The notes under the pieces: model-generated
What the model was told of the DNA's origin: nothing
Database searches by the model: none
What the model saw: only the letters and a program-made list of their open reading frames with translations
Program-made: the position numbers and the translations under genes
Source of the DNA: Phycisphaerales bacterium UBA2402
GTDB taxonomy: Bacteria; Planctomycetota; Phycisphaerae; Phycisphaerales; UBA1924
Length of the DNA stretch: 52,446 bases
Assembly (NCBI GenBank): GCA_002343715.1
Contig: DDSA01000215.1
Location: 1-52,446 of the forward strand
Direction of reading: 5' to 3'
Part shown: positions 9,111 to 17,004 of the stretch, in pieces
Numbering within the stretch: position 1 is the stretch's first letter
Layout of the letters: each line of letters opens with the position of its first letter

Positions 9111-10358
9111 CTAGATTTTGAGCGCATCCTCTGTGATGTCGATCTCCTTACGGCCGACAACCGCCTGGTCCGCCAGGATACCGATGATGCTCGCCCGTGC
9201 GCCCTCCGCGGCGGAGCAGGCGGGCGGCTTTTTGTCTGCGATGCTGCCCGCGAAATCAACCAGGGCGTAATAAGCAGGTGTAAAGGGAAGGCCGATGCCC
9301 TCCTTCAGTTTGCCCTGGCTCGCCAGTTTGGTGGCGTCGGCGATGAGCGTGATGCCCTCATCGTTGTGAAACTGCTGGCGATTGGCGTAGACCTCCCACC
9401 CTTGTGTGGGAGAATCGGCCTCCTTGAACATCCAGCCGTGCGACCAGGCGAGTTTGATCGCCGCGTTGCTCCCGTGGAAGACTTCGTAGCGACCCTCATA
9501 CGAGTTGCAGATCGACGCGCTGTACGACAGCATGACGCCGTCGGCGTAATGGAAGTCGCAGTGGATAGTGTCGGCGATGGTCCGTCCATCGTTATGAAGT
9601 CGGATGGAGCCGTCCCCGCGCACGCCTTTGGCGTATCTGCCGGTGTAGTACTGGAAGACATCGAACTGGTGTGTGCCGAGTTCGCCCGCGAGACCGATGG
9701 ACACCGCCGGATCGAGCCGCCAGTTGGCGGCGTTGTCCCTCGCCGGGTCGGACGAAGGGAATCGCCAGGACTGCTTCTTGTAGTCCTGCGCCCGCATCGC
9801 GATGAGTTCCAGAACGGAGTCGGACTTGAAGAACGTGCGGGCAAGTTTGTACACCGGGTTGGACCGGGCGTACAGCCCGGGCTGGAAGATCGTCGAAGCC
9901 TTGGCCGCCGCCGCGGCGATGGCCTTGCAATCTTCAACGGTCGCGGCGAGGGGGGCTTCGCAGAAGACGTGCTTGCCGGCGCTGAGGCAGTCAAGTGCGA
10001 TCTCCTTGTGAAGGTGCGTGGGGGTGGCGATGACCACCGCCTGCACGCCTTTGGCCTTGTCAAGCATCTCTTGATGCGTGGCAAAGCCTTCGGCCCCGGC
10101 CGCCCGACGTTGACCGCCGGAGAGGCGCGCTGGTTCCGTGTCGCACACGGCCGCGACTTTGAACGATTCGATCTTCTGGAGTTCATCCAGCAAGGCCCGG
10201 CCGTGGCGTCCTACCCCGATGACGCCCACGCCGATCGGGTCCGCCAGTCGCGGGGCGGGTGTGGCGAATCCCAACTCGGGCAGGATCGCCACAGCGGCAA
10301 GACCGCCCGAGGCGGAGAGCAGAAACGATCTGCGGTCCAAGTTCAAGTTCGGCTCCAT
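9111..10358 (-). CDS. Tat-exported Gfo/Idh/MocA family oxidoreductase
   Basis: A 415-residue protein with a twin-arginine signal (DRRSFLLSASGGLAAVAIL). The NAD(P)-binding start is IGVGVIGVGRHGRALLDEL. The position of the family EKP motif reads HVFCEAPLAATVEDC, that is EAP in place of EKP, so the usual catalytic lysine is missing; this questions classical dehydrogenase chemistry. The ATG follows the ApbE stop by one base, and GAGGAG lies at a good distance, so the two are translationally coupled. Substrate unknown. It is the second of two Tat oxidoreductases in this cluster. Confidence 0.9.
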   Translation of the reverse strand: MEPNLNLDRRSFLLSASGGLAAVAILPELGFATPAPRLADPIGVGVIGVGRHGRALLDELQKIESFKVAAVCDTEPARLSGGQRRAAGAEGFATHQEMLDKAKGVQAVVIATPTHLHKEIALDCLSAGKHVFCEAPLAATVEDCKAIAAAAAKASTIFQPGLYARSNPVYKLARTFFKSDSVLELIAMRAQDYKKQSWRFPSSDPARDNAANWRLDPAVSIGLAGELGTHQFDVFQYYTGRYAKGVRGDGSIRLHNDGRTIADTIHCDFHYADGVMLSYSASICNSYEGRYEVFHGSNAAIKLAWSHGWMFKEADSPTQGWEVYANRQQFHNDEGITLIADATKLASQGKLKEGIGLPFTPAYYALVDFAGSIADKKPPACSAAEGARASIIGILADQAVVGRKEIDITEDALKI

Positions 10359-10359
10359 C

Positions 10360-11358
10360 TCAACTCCTCAGTGCCGCGCTGCCTGCGCGTGTGGTGACTC
10401 GGTCTGCGTGCGGGCCGTGAACGACCCAGCGTGGTGAAGCGGTCTTCCCTCGGTCGATGATACCAGTCAGATCGTCACGGGCCGGACACGCGGCGCAGAC
10501 CAGCACCGCCGTGGACCAGGCGTCGGCAAGGGCCGCGGATGGTGCAACGACCGCGGCGGTCTCAATACCCGGCGCGGGTCGGCCTGTGCGCGGGTCGAGA
10601 ATATGGCCGCGATGAACTCCGCAATCGTCGATCCCTCGGCCCCTCTGCGCCGACACGCCCAGGGCGAAGTCCCGCAGTTTTACGACGGGGGAACTCGGAT
10701 CGGGCGAGACGGCGATGCGCCAGTCCTCGGATCCTGAACCGTCGCCGATCGCGAGCACCGAACTTGTGCCCGCGTGCAGAAACGCACGTGAGACTCCAGC
10801 GGCTCGCAGTTCCGCCGCCGCGAGGTCCAGCGCGTGCCCCTTGCCCACCCCGCCGAGATCAATCGAAAGACCGGGCTTCAGGAAGCGGACGGAGTAGTTC
10901 CGCTCGTCGAGTTCGATGTGCTGAAAACCCCATTCACACGACCCGGCCGCGACAGGATCAGCCGGAGTGCTACGGAAACCCCATGCCCGCATCAACGGTC
11001 CGATGGTGATGTCGAACGCGCCGCCCGATTGAGCCCACACCTCACGGCAGATGTGCAGGAGTTCGAAGGTATCACCGTCCAACAAGACCGCGGCTTTGTA
11101 CGCCGTGTCGTTGATGCGAGACACCAGACTGCCGGGCCGAAACAGACTCAGGCGAGATTCACACGAAACGATCTCGCCGAGGGCCGCCTCTCCCGCCGCT
11201 CGAAGCCGGGGCGAATCCTCGCCGGGAAGGAGCAACTCAAACCGGGTGCGCATGGCGTCCATCGCAAGACACACACCGGGAAACTTGGCGGCGATGCCGC
11301 CGGGAACCCGAGGTGTGGCGCGGTGATCGGGGAGCGGGCAAGCCGGTTCGACGATCAC
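10360..11358 (-). CDS. ApbE-like FAD:protein FMN transferase
   Basis: ApbE proteins use FAD to attach FMN covalently to a Ser/Thr of exported or membrane redox proteins. This 332-residue protein has the core motifs: AFDITIGPLMRAWGF, SIDLGGVGKGHALD, LHAGTSSVLAIG and HILDPRTGRP. There is no evident signal peptide or lipobox at the N-terminus, unlike many ApbE proteins. The GTG at 11358 begins 4 nt after the stop of the upstream oxidoreductase gene; an ATG at 11262 (MDAMRTRF) is an alternative nearer to where the domain starts. I see no flavinylation site of the usual D-G-x-S/T-G-A-T/S type in the neighbours, so its target is unknown. Confidence 0.88.
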   Translation of the reverse strand: MIVEPACPLPDHRATPRVPGGIAAKFPGVCLAMDAMRTRFELLLPGEDSPRLRAAGEAALGEIVSCESRLSLFRPGSLVSRINDTAYKAAVLLDGDTFELLHICREVWAQSGGAFDITIGPLMRAWGFRSTPADPVAAGSCEWGFQHIELDERNYSVRFLKPGLSIDLGGVGKGHALDLAAAELRAAGVSRAFLHAGTSSVLAIGDGSGSEDWRIAVSPDPSSPVVKLRDFALGVSAQRGRGIDDCGVHRGHILDPRTGRPAPGIETAAVVAPSAALADAWSTAVLVCAACPARDDLTGIIDRGKTASPRWVVHGPHADRVTTRAGSAALRS

Positions 11359-11362
11359 GGTG

Positions 11363-12703
11363 TCAGCAGAGTTTGCGGGCGGTCATTGTGGCGGTGTCCC
11401 ATTCCATCGTGCCCGCGCCCCACTGAGCCTGGCAGGCCAGATCGACTACCACCATCACCTTGGTCCCCAGTTCAACGCCCGCGAGCGGCTTCTCACGCGT
11501 GCGGATGCAGTGAAGCCAGTTCCTGCGGTGCACATCCTGATCGTTGCCGATATCGGGGCACTCGACCTTCTTTTCATCGACTTCATCGGTGAAGAGACGC
11601 TGCGGTCGAAGGGTGCAGTGTCGGTCGGAGAGGTACAGGTTGGCCTTGTGGCCGCGGATCATGGTCTCGACGCCCGTGTCGTTGCAGGTGCTGCCCGCGA
11701 CGGTCATGATGTGGCCATTCTCGAACTCGACCATGATGTTGACCTGGTCGTTGTTCTCCATCGCTTTGTCCACGAGGTGGCTGCCCACGGCGCTGACTCG
11801 TTTGGGCCAGCCGCACGATTCGAGCGCCATCATCAGGGGGGTGATCTCGTGGACCAGCAGGTCGCCGATGATCCCGCTCGACCAGGCTTTGTACCGCCGC
11901 CAGCGGGCGTAGACCTCGGGGCTCCATTCAACCCTCGGGCGCGGGCCGCACCAGGCGTCCCAGTCGATGTTGGTCTTCGGGTCCCATCGAGGATCGATCC
12001 CGTAGTAGAGCCATTCACCGTGCCTGCTGTTGCGGCAGTAACTGGTCTGGCTGAACGTCGGAACGCCGATCGCGCCGGCCTCGATCAGTTTCTTGGCTTC
12101 CTGGTACTTCTTGAGTTGCATCTTCTGCGTGCCGACCTGGAAGACAACATCGGGATTGGCGTGGACCACGTTCATCAGGCGGACGGCGTCGGGCGCATCG
12201 AACGTCATCGGTTTTTCGAGGTACACATCCTTGCCCGCAAGAATGGAGTCAATCGCGTTGTCGGCGTGCCAGTGTTCCGGGCTGGCGATGAGCACGGCGT
12301 GGATGTCATCACGCTTGAGCATCTCGCGATAGTCCTGGTACGTGTCCACCTTGTTCTTGAAGGTGGATTCGGCCTTGCGTTTGGCGTCTTCCCAGCGCAG
12401 CGTACAGACATCGGCGAGAGCCACCAGTTCGACTTTTTCCTCCCCCTTTGCCGCGTAATCACAGAAAGCGTGCGCGTGGCCTGTTCCCATTCCACCGGGT
12501 CCGATGATGGCGAGTCGGATCGCCTCGCCATCCCGGAGGGAAGGCCTCGCCTTGGCCTTCGGGATCACCTGCGGCGGCTGGGCCGTTGCCCGGCCCGCGA
12601 GCAACGCCGAAGCGCCCGCGAGGGCTGCTGTCTGGGCCAGAAATGATCGGCGTGACTGGCCCGACAAGTGCGGGACAACGGAACGGAGCGGCTGGGTATT
12701 CAT
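11363..12703 (-). CDS. Tat-exported Gfo/Idh/MocA family oxidoreductase
   Basis: A 446-residue protein with a twin-arginine signal (QSRRSFLAQTAALAGASALLAG). The nucleotide-binding start is RLAIIGPGGMGTGHAHAF, and the canonical EKP motif is present (KDVYLEKPMTFDAP), unlike in the paralogue at 9111-10358. The C-terminal part has the tryptophan-rich W-D-A-W-C-G-P-R stretch common in planctomycete members. The ATG at 12703 is chosen because the Tat signal then lies near the N-terminus; the frame is open 44 codons further upstream. It is first in a tight cluster with ApbE and a second oxidoreductase. Substrate unknown; sugars or cyclitols are usual for the family. Confidence 0.9.
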   Translation of the reverse strand: MNTQPLRSVVPHLSGQSRRSFLAQTAALAGASALLAGRATAQPPQVIPKAKARPSLRDGEAIRLAIIGPGGMGTGHAHAFCDYAAKGEEKVELVALADVCTLRWEDAKRKAESTFKNKVDTYQDYREMLKRDDIHAVLIASPEHWHADNAIDSILAGKDVYLEKPMTFDAPDAVRLMNVVHANPDVVFQVGTQKMQLKKYQEAKKLIEAGAIGVPTFSQTSYCRNSRHGEWLYYGIDPRWDPKTNIDWDAWCGPRPRVEWSPEVYARWRRYKAWSSGIIGDLLVHEITPLMMALESCGWPKRVSAVGSHLVDKAMENNDQVNIMVEFENGHIMTVAGSTCNDTGVETMIRGHKANLYLSDRHCTLRPQRLFTDEVDEKKVECPDIGNDQDVHRRNWLHCIRTREKPLAGVELGTKVMVVVDLACQAQWGAGTMEWDTATMTARKLC

Positions 12704-12861
12704 CGAATGCGCTTTCGGTGAGGGGATCGAGGCCGGTGCCTGAACGATGAAACAGTTTCTGAACCATAATCTAGCGGGGGTCCGGCGAGAGGTAAAGCCC
12801 GGCGGCAAGAAATTGGCACGGGCCGAGAACAACATCGAGCGTTACTCCATCCTGATTGCTG

Positions 12862-13383
12862 TCAGGCCGGAGGATGCGGATGTGTGACATCTCCCCGCAC
12901 GACCGCGATCGCGTGCGGCAGAATCGCCGAGATGGCTTCCAGTTGTTCCACTGCGCCTCGCGGCGAGCCTGGGAGTGTGATGATGAGAGTTCTGTTCGCC
13001 ACTCCTGCGATCCCACGAGATAAATACGCCCGCGGGTTGGTTCTTCCCGTGAAGGCGCGGGCGAGTTCCATCAATCCCGGGTGCTGGCGAGAAATGACTC
13101 TCGCCGCGGCCTCGGGGGTCACATCACGCGGCGAGAGTCCGGTCCCCCCGGTGCTGACGATCAAGTCAATACCGGAGTCCGGTCTGCACCAATGTCGAAA
13201 CCGCGTCTCCAACGCTCCGGCATCGTCAGGGAGGCAGGCCGATTCGACCACATCAGCCGCGAGATGTTCTCGAAGAAAGGCGGAGACACTCGGGCCGGAC
13301 TCATCGCGGACTTCTCCTCGCGCGCAACGGTCTGAGGCGGTGAGGACCGCCGCTTGGATAGGCGGCCTGAGAGGGGCTGTCAT
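12862..13383 (-). CDS. moaB: Molybdopterin adenylyltransferase (MoaB/MogA family)
   Basis: Activates molybdopterin by adenylation before molybdenum insertion. The 173-residue protein has the family signature STGGTGLSPRDVTPEA and the second conserved loop with LPGSPRGA. It overlaps the moaC stop by 4 nt (ATGA), a typical coupling in molybdenum cofactor operons. Whether it acts as MogA or as the sometimes inactive MoaB cannot be told from sequence alone. No molybdoenzyme gene is in view. Confidence 0.93.
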   Translation of the reverse strand: MTAPLRPPIQAAVLTASDRCARGEVRDESGPSVSAFLREHLAADVVESACLPDDAGALETRFRHWCRPDSGIDLIVSTGGTGLSPRDVTPEAAARVISRQHPGLMELARAFTGRTNPRAYLSRGIAGVANRTLIITLPGSPRGAVEQLEAISAILPHAIAVVRGDVTHPHPPA

Positions 13384-13877
13384 GCCGACGGCCCCGCGAT
13401 GTAATCACCCGAACGCCCGCCGCGCTTCTCCACCACGCGAAGCCCCTCGACCACCATGCCCTTGTCAACCGACTTGCCCATGTCGATGACCGTCAGGGCC
13501 GCGATGGCAACGGCGGTCAACGCCTCCATTTCGACGCCTGTGCGTGCATGCACGCTCACCCTTGAAGTGAGATGCACTCGGTCGTCTCTTGTGAGTTCAG
13601 CGTGAACTTCCACATGGTCGAGTGGCAGTTGGTGGCAGAGCGGGATGAGTTCATCGGTCCGCTTCGCCGCTTGAATCCCCGCGAGCCGAGCAACGGCCAG
13701 CAGATCGCCCTTCGCCACGGAGTTGTCTCGGATGCGGGCAGCGAGATCACGCGACACGCGAACAAACGCCTCGGCAGTCGCCGTGCGAAGTGTCTGAGAC
13801 TTCGCGCCGACATCGACCATTCGCGCGCCGCCATCCGGCCCGATATGGGACAATCCCGTTGTAGGGTGCTGAGTCAC
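13380..13877 (-). CDS. moaC: Cyclic pyranopterin monophosphate synthase MoaC
   Basis: Makes cyclic pyranopterin monophosphate in the first phase of molybdenum cofactor synthesis, together with MoaA, which is not in the window. Conserved segments are visible: MVDVGAKSQTLRTATA, ELIPLCHQLPLDHV and the C-terminal VIDMGKSVDKGMVVEG. The GTG at 13877 gives 165 residues, the normal length for MoaC. The frame is open back to 14060, but that part runs through a terminator hairpin and has no family resemblance, so I reject the longer form. moaB follows with a 4-nt overlap. Confidence 0.93.
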   Translation of the reverse strand: MTQHPTTGLSHIGPDGGARMVDVGAKSQTLRTATAEAFVRVSRDLAARIRDNSVAKGDLLAVARLAGIQAAKRTDELIPLCHQLPLDHVEVHAELTRDDRVHLTSRVSVHARTGVEMEALTAVAIAALTVIDMGKSVDKGMVVEGLRVVEKRGGRSGDYIAGPSA

Positions 13878-13991
13878 GAACGAGGGTACCCCGCGACCGA
13901 TGGAACGAAGTGCCGCGGCAGGCTTTAAAGCGCGAACCTCGGTGCTGGCAGGTCGGGTCAATTGGCAAGCGCGTAATAATGGCAAGGGCGT

Positions 13992-14033
13992 AAAAAAAAG
14001 CGGAAACACCCGGCATGACCGGATGTCTCCGCT
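13992..14033 (-). terminator. Rho-independent terminator of tRNA-Glu
   Basis: On the minus strand a 15-bp imperfect hairpin (arms 14019-14033 and 13999-14013, two mismatches, 5-nt loop) is followed by eight T residues. It lies about 30 nt downstream of the tRNA-Glu 3' end and upstream of moaC, so it separates the two. Confidence 0.85.
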
Positions 14034-14061
14034 CGGTGCTGCTCCGAATCGAACAGCCAAG

Positions 14062-14136
14062 TGACCCCAAGGGGATTTGAACCCCTGTTACCAGGATGAG
14101 AACCTGGCGTCCTGGACCAGGCTAGACGATGGGGCC
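14062..14136 (-). tRNA. tRNA-Glu (anticodon CTC)
   Basis: Read on the minus strand, a 75-nt cloverleaf with acceptor GGCCCCA pairing to TGGGGTC (one G-U), T-arm AGGGG/CCCCT with the TTCAAAT loop, and anticodon stem CCAGG/CCTGG around the loop TTCTCAT. Anticodon CTC reads GAG. CCA is not encoded. A terminator follows directly. Confidence 0.95.
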
Positions 14137-14250
14137 AAGTTATTCACGTTACCCGAGGGTAATCGCGTCTCATACACGTACAGAGAATAGCCGCTCGGAT
14201 CTCGGCGTCAACCGCGATCGGTATCCAAATCACCATCCGGATCTTGGCGT

Positions 14251-14553
14251 TCAGGCTTGAACGGCCACGATCTGTTTGCGAAGTTGCGAGAGAGCATACA
14301 CCGTCGCTTCTGCAGCGGATTGACCCACCACGGCACCGGCGGCCTGACCCGTCGAATCACGCCACTCGGCGCGATAGCAGTCAAACAACTGAATGTGCCG
14401 GATCGTCAGATCAAACCCCTGCTCCGCGAAGATGGCTTTTACAGCTTCGGGGGACGGATAGGCGCGGCCGTCCGAATGTTGCTCCGCGGCACCGCCTTCC
14501 GCATTCACCCAGCCCGTGTCGTACAAAGCGTCGATGGCAAAGTCGAGACCCAT
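14251..14553 (-). CDS. Conserved hypothetical protein, about 100 aa
   Basis: A small soluble protein that I do not recognise. It starts MGLDFAIDALYDTGW after a purine-rich ribosome binding site (GGGAAGGG) and is preceded in frame by 14 more codons that I consider untranslated. It has no signal peptide or membrane segment. The region SPEAVKAIFAEQGFDLTIRH suggests a mixed alpha/beta fold. The C-terminal half is rich in Ala and Gln. It stands between tRNA-Glu and an AT-rich intergenic stretch that probably carries its promoter. Confidence 0.65.
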   Translation of the reverse strand: MGLDFAIDALYDTGWVNAEGGAAEQHSDGRAYPSPEAVKAIFAEQGFDLTIRHIQLFDCYRAEWRDSTGQAAGAVVGQSAAEATVYALSQLRKQIVAVQA

Positions 14554-14725
14554 GTCGAACCCTTCCCTTCGAGGTCCGCCCGAAACTCCATACACGGAAG
14601 AGTTTCAGGCATTTGCGGAACGCATACACACGACCACCCGGCGGCTTACACACACCGATGCGGAAGGGTAGACACGTTGACAATCTGAAGTCCAACTACG
14701 CGGCGAAGTTGTTTATTCGTATATT

Positions 14726-14740
14726 GTTTGATAATCAAAC
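14726..14740. promoter_or_regulatory. AT-rich 15-bp perfect palindrome
   Basis: GTTTGATAATCAAAC is a perfect inverted repeat (7-bp arms around one base). It lies in a conspicuously AT-rich stretch (about 14700-14765) within otherwise GC-rich DNA. It sits upstream of the minus-strand hypothetical gene and just past the CPBP gene stop. It could be a repressor operator or part of the promoter region; no T-tract points to a terminator. Confidence 0.4.
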
Positions 14741-14761
14741 ATAATACAATCAATATCTGCC

Positions 14762-15556
14762 TTAACCGCTTCTTATCGGTATTGCCAACAACACGATCGC
14801 ATCAAAAATCGCATGGACCGCTACCGCCATCCCGAAACCCCGGAAAATGAACAACGCCGAAAGGTACATCCCGGCGAGTGAGTAGTAGGCGAGTATGGAG
14901 AGGTCCACGCCGCCGCCCGGGTGAGATACATTGTGATAAAACGCAAACGCGAGGGCCGAAACGACTCCACCGATGGTGTAGCCCACACCCTTCGAGCCGT
15001 GAAGCAGGTCTACGACGACAAAGTGAACGCCGGAGATCAGGATCATGCGGAACAGCAGTTCCTCGTAAATGCCCGCTCCGGCAGAGAGCGTCAGCCTCGC
15101 CTGCCACGAAAGATCCGCGAGCATTCCACCATCGGCGAGCAGCGCGGGTCTGCCGATCTGGAATAAAAGTCCGAACGCTAGCAGCGGCAGCGTCCACATG
15201 ATGGATTCCGCCGCCATGCCGCCGAGGACCCGCGGTCGGATGCCCCACGGGTCGCGCTCCAGGATGTGCCACGTGAGCAGAATGACGCACAACGCAATCG
15301 GAGGAATGTGAAAACTGGCGATCCCGAAGACCTCGAAGAATCCAGAGAACATCCTTCTTGCGGAGATCGTTTCGATCATGCCTTTGCTTGGCTCGCGCAG
15401 GTAGAGAAGCGACCCAACCTCGTACAGCACAAGAAAAGGTGCAAGAAAACAGAGCGTGTGCAGCGGACGGGTCGAGAGATGGCCGTACGTCGCCGGTCGT
15501 GGCACCCCGCCGGTCCACGGAAAGATGTTGGCTTTGTGCGAACGGGCCTTGGGCAT
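14762..15556 (-). CDS. CPBP family intramembrane glutamic endopeptidase
   Basis: A multi-helix membrane protein of 264 residues (287 if an ATG at 15625 is used). It has the CPBP/Abi motifs: the glutamate pair EELLFR in a membrane helix, an F-Y-H-N segment in place of the second motif, and HAIFDAIVLL at the end. Family members are CAAX-protease-like enzymes; bacterial ones act in bacteriocin immunity or unknown membrane proteolysis. Residues EE, R and the two His are present, so it may be active. The 15625 start codon would lie in the loop of a hairpin at 15615-15640, so I prefer 15556 despite its weak ribosome binding site. Substrate unknown. Confidence 0.85.
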   Translation of the reverse strand: MPKARSHKANIFPWTGGVPRPATYGHLSTRPLHTLCFLAPFLVLYEVGSLLYLREPSKGMIETISARRMFSGFFEVFGIASFHIPPIALCVILLTWHILERDPWGIRPRVLGGMAAESIMWTLPLLAFGLLFQIGRPALLADGGMLADLSWQARLTLSAGAGIYEELLFRMILISGVHFVVVDLLHGSKGVGYTIGGVVSALAFAFYHNVSHPGGGVDLSILAYYSLAGMYLSALFIFRGFGMAVAVHAIFDAIVLLAIPIRSG

Positions 15557-15614
15557 CCGTGCCGAGCGTACGCGAAAACTTTCGTGAAAGTTGTGCCCGC
15601 CCCGGGAACAAAGT

Positions 15615-15640
15615 CGCCGCGGCATGGTGTGGCCGCGGCG
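15615..15640 (-). terminator. GC-rich hairpin between rpsT and the CPBP gene
   Basis: A perfect 9-bp stem (arms 15615-15623 and 15632-15640) with an 8-nt loop lies 28 nt after the rpsT stop. The following minus-strand sequence has only a short T-containing run, so it could be a weak terminator, a processing site or an attenuator. Confidence 0.45.
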
Positions 15641-15668
15641 GTAGGAACGATGGGGTCTGGATACGCGA

Positions 15669-15947
15669 TCAGGCCTTCTTCGTGAGTTTCTTGGCTTTGA
15701 GTTTGGCGCTCATCCGGCTTTTGCGGCGGGCGGCTTGATTTTTGTGAATGACGCCCTTCTGAGCGGTACGGTCGATGATCCGCACGCACTTCTTGAAGCA
15801 ATCGCCCGCGGCATCAGCGGTGCCGTGGAGCAGAGCCTCGTTGAACTCCTTGATGGCCTCGCGCATGGTGCTCAGACGCCAGCGGTTGCGGGCGCGGGCC
15901 TTCTGATTCTGTCGAACACGCTTGCGGGCGGTACGGGAGTGAGCCAT
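15669..15947 (-). CDS. rpsT: 30S ribosomal protein S20
   Basis: A 92-residue, strongly basic protein of the expected length for S20, which binds 16S rRNA during small-subunit assembly. It begins MAHSRTARKRVRQNQKARARN and contains the typical GVIHKNQAARRKSRM segment. It stands alone, as rpsT usually does. A hairpin follows about 28 nt after the stop. Confidence 0.95.
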   Translation of the reverse strand: MAHSRTARKRVRQNQKARARNRWRLSTMREAIKEFNEALLHGTADAAGDCFKKCVRIIDRTAQKGVIHKNQAARRKSRMSAKLKAKKLTKKA

Positions 15948-16131
15948 GTCTGCGAAATTCCTTTGCTTCGTGCCTGAACAATCGGCCGCCTGGCCGGGCC
16001 AAGATTATTGGGGGTGCGGCAGATGGAATCAAGGCCCGCTTCACAGGACACGGTCGCCACGGAAAAGGCGAACACCTCAACATGATCTCGTTCCCCAATG
16101 GGTGTTCCAGAACCCGCTGAAGATCGACGGT

Positions 16132-16159
16132 CTTGCCGATTCTCTCCTGCCTCCCTATC
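16132..16159 (+). promoter_or_regulatory. Possible promoter of tRNA-Arg
   Basis: CTTGCC at 16132-16137 and TATCAT at 16154-16159 are 16 nt apart and would start transcription about 30 nt before the tRNA. The match to the sigma-70 consensus is moderate. Confidence 0.35.
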
Positions 16160-16196
16160 ATTACACGCTTCGGAGAGATTCCGAAACATTACACGG

Positions 16197-16270
16197 GCGG
16201 GTGTAGCTCAATTGGATAGAGCACCTGACTACGGATCAGGAGGTTACAGGTTCGACTCCTGTCACCCGTG
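16197..16270 (+). tRNA. tRNA-Arg (anticodon ACG)
   Basis: A 74-nt cloverleaf: acceptor GCGGGTG pairing with CACCCGT (terminal G-U), D-arm GCTC/GAGC, anticodon stem CCTGA/TCAGG with loop CTACGGA, and T-arm ACAGG/CCTGT with loop TTCGACT. Anticodon ACG, read as ICG, decodes CGU, CGC and CGA. CCA is not encoded. A decayed integrase begins about 160 nt downstream, so this tRNA may have served as an integration site. Confidence 0.96.
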
Positions 16271-16429
16271 CTTCTCGAGTAGGTCCTGAATCGCAACGTT
16301 TTCTGCGATACCCGCCCGAAGCGGCGAGGCCGAAACCCACGGTCCGGAACGTATCACCTGATGCGTTCCTCCAGCGGGAGGCTCGCCGTGACGGATGCCC
16401 GGATTCCAACCTGCCGCAGGCAGCAGGCC

Positions 16430-16970
16430 AATCCATACGACAGGGCCTTTGTCGAACTCAACGGGCGAAGGTTGTACCTGGCCCGCTGGGGTACTCCGGA
16501 GTCTCAGGGGTCGGTGCCGCCGCACCATTGCCCGTTGGCTGGCGTCGGGTTGTCATGGCGAGACCGACCAGCAGACCGTCAGCGTGGCGGAGATCGCCGC
16601 CGCGTTTTGACAGGATGCCGAGAACCGCTTACGCCGGGCCGACGGCTCGCCCATCGAAGGGTCGCTGGACGGGTACAGGCGGGTGCTGGCTGTTTTGAAC
16701 CACCTATGCGGGACATGCCGAGCCTCGGAGTTCGGCCCCGCCGCGCTGCGTATCGTGCAGGAGCAGATGTTCCAACGGGGGTTGGCGCGGCGGGGCATCA
16801 ACCAGCGCGTGAACCTCAACCGTGCGGTCTTCCGGTGTGCTGCCGCCCATGAGTTGATCCCCGCGAGCGTCCACGCCTCCCTCGCAACGCTCGAGGCGCT
16901 CCGCCGGGGACGGACCAACGTGCCCGACCACCCCCCGGTTCGCCCGTTGCCCGAGGACGCGATCGAGGCC
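16430..16970 (+). pseudogene. Decayed site-specific integrase, N-terminal and core-binding part
   Basis: The translation resembles planctomycete phage-type integrases but is broken. The first stretch reads to RLYLARWGTPESQ, then a frameshift near 16505 is needed to continue with CRRTIARWLASG and VSVAEIAAAF. An in-frame TGA at 16608-16610 follows, where a Trp (TGG) would fit. The same frame then runs on through RRVLAVLNHLCG, FGPAALRIVQEQM, GLARRGINQRVNLNRAVFR and ELIPASVHASLATLEALRRGR to PLPEDAIEAV. Homology ends near 16970, before any catalytic domain, and another protein's coding tail begins. The family assignment is from memory of such integrases; the frameshift and stop are read directly. 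Confidence 0.75.
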
Positions 16971-17004
16971 GTACGACACCACCAACCTGTTTCTTCAACA
17001 GCCG

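Noticed and set aside
13878..14060. N-terminal extension of MoaC
   Set aside because: It would run through the tRNA-Glu terminator hairpin and has no family resemblance; the shorter form has normal length.
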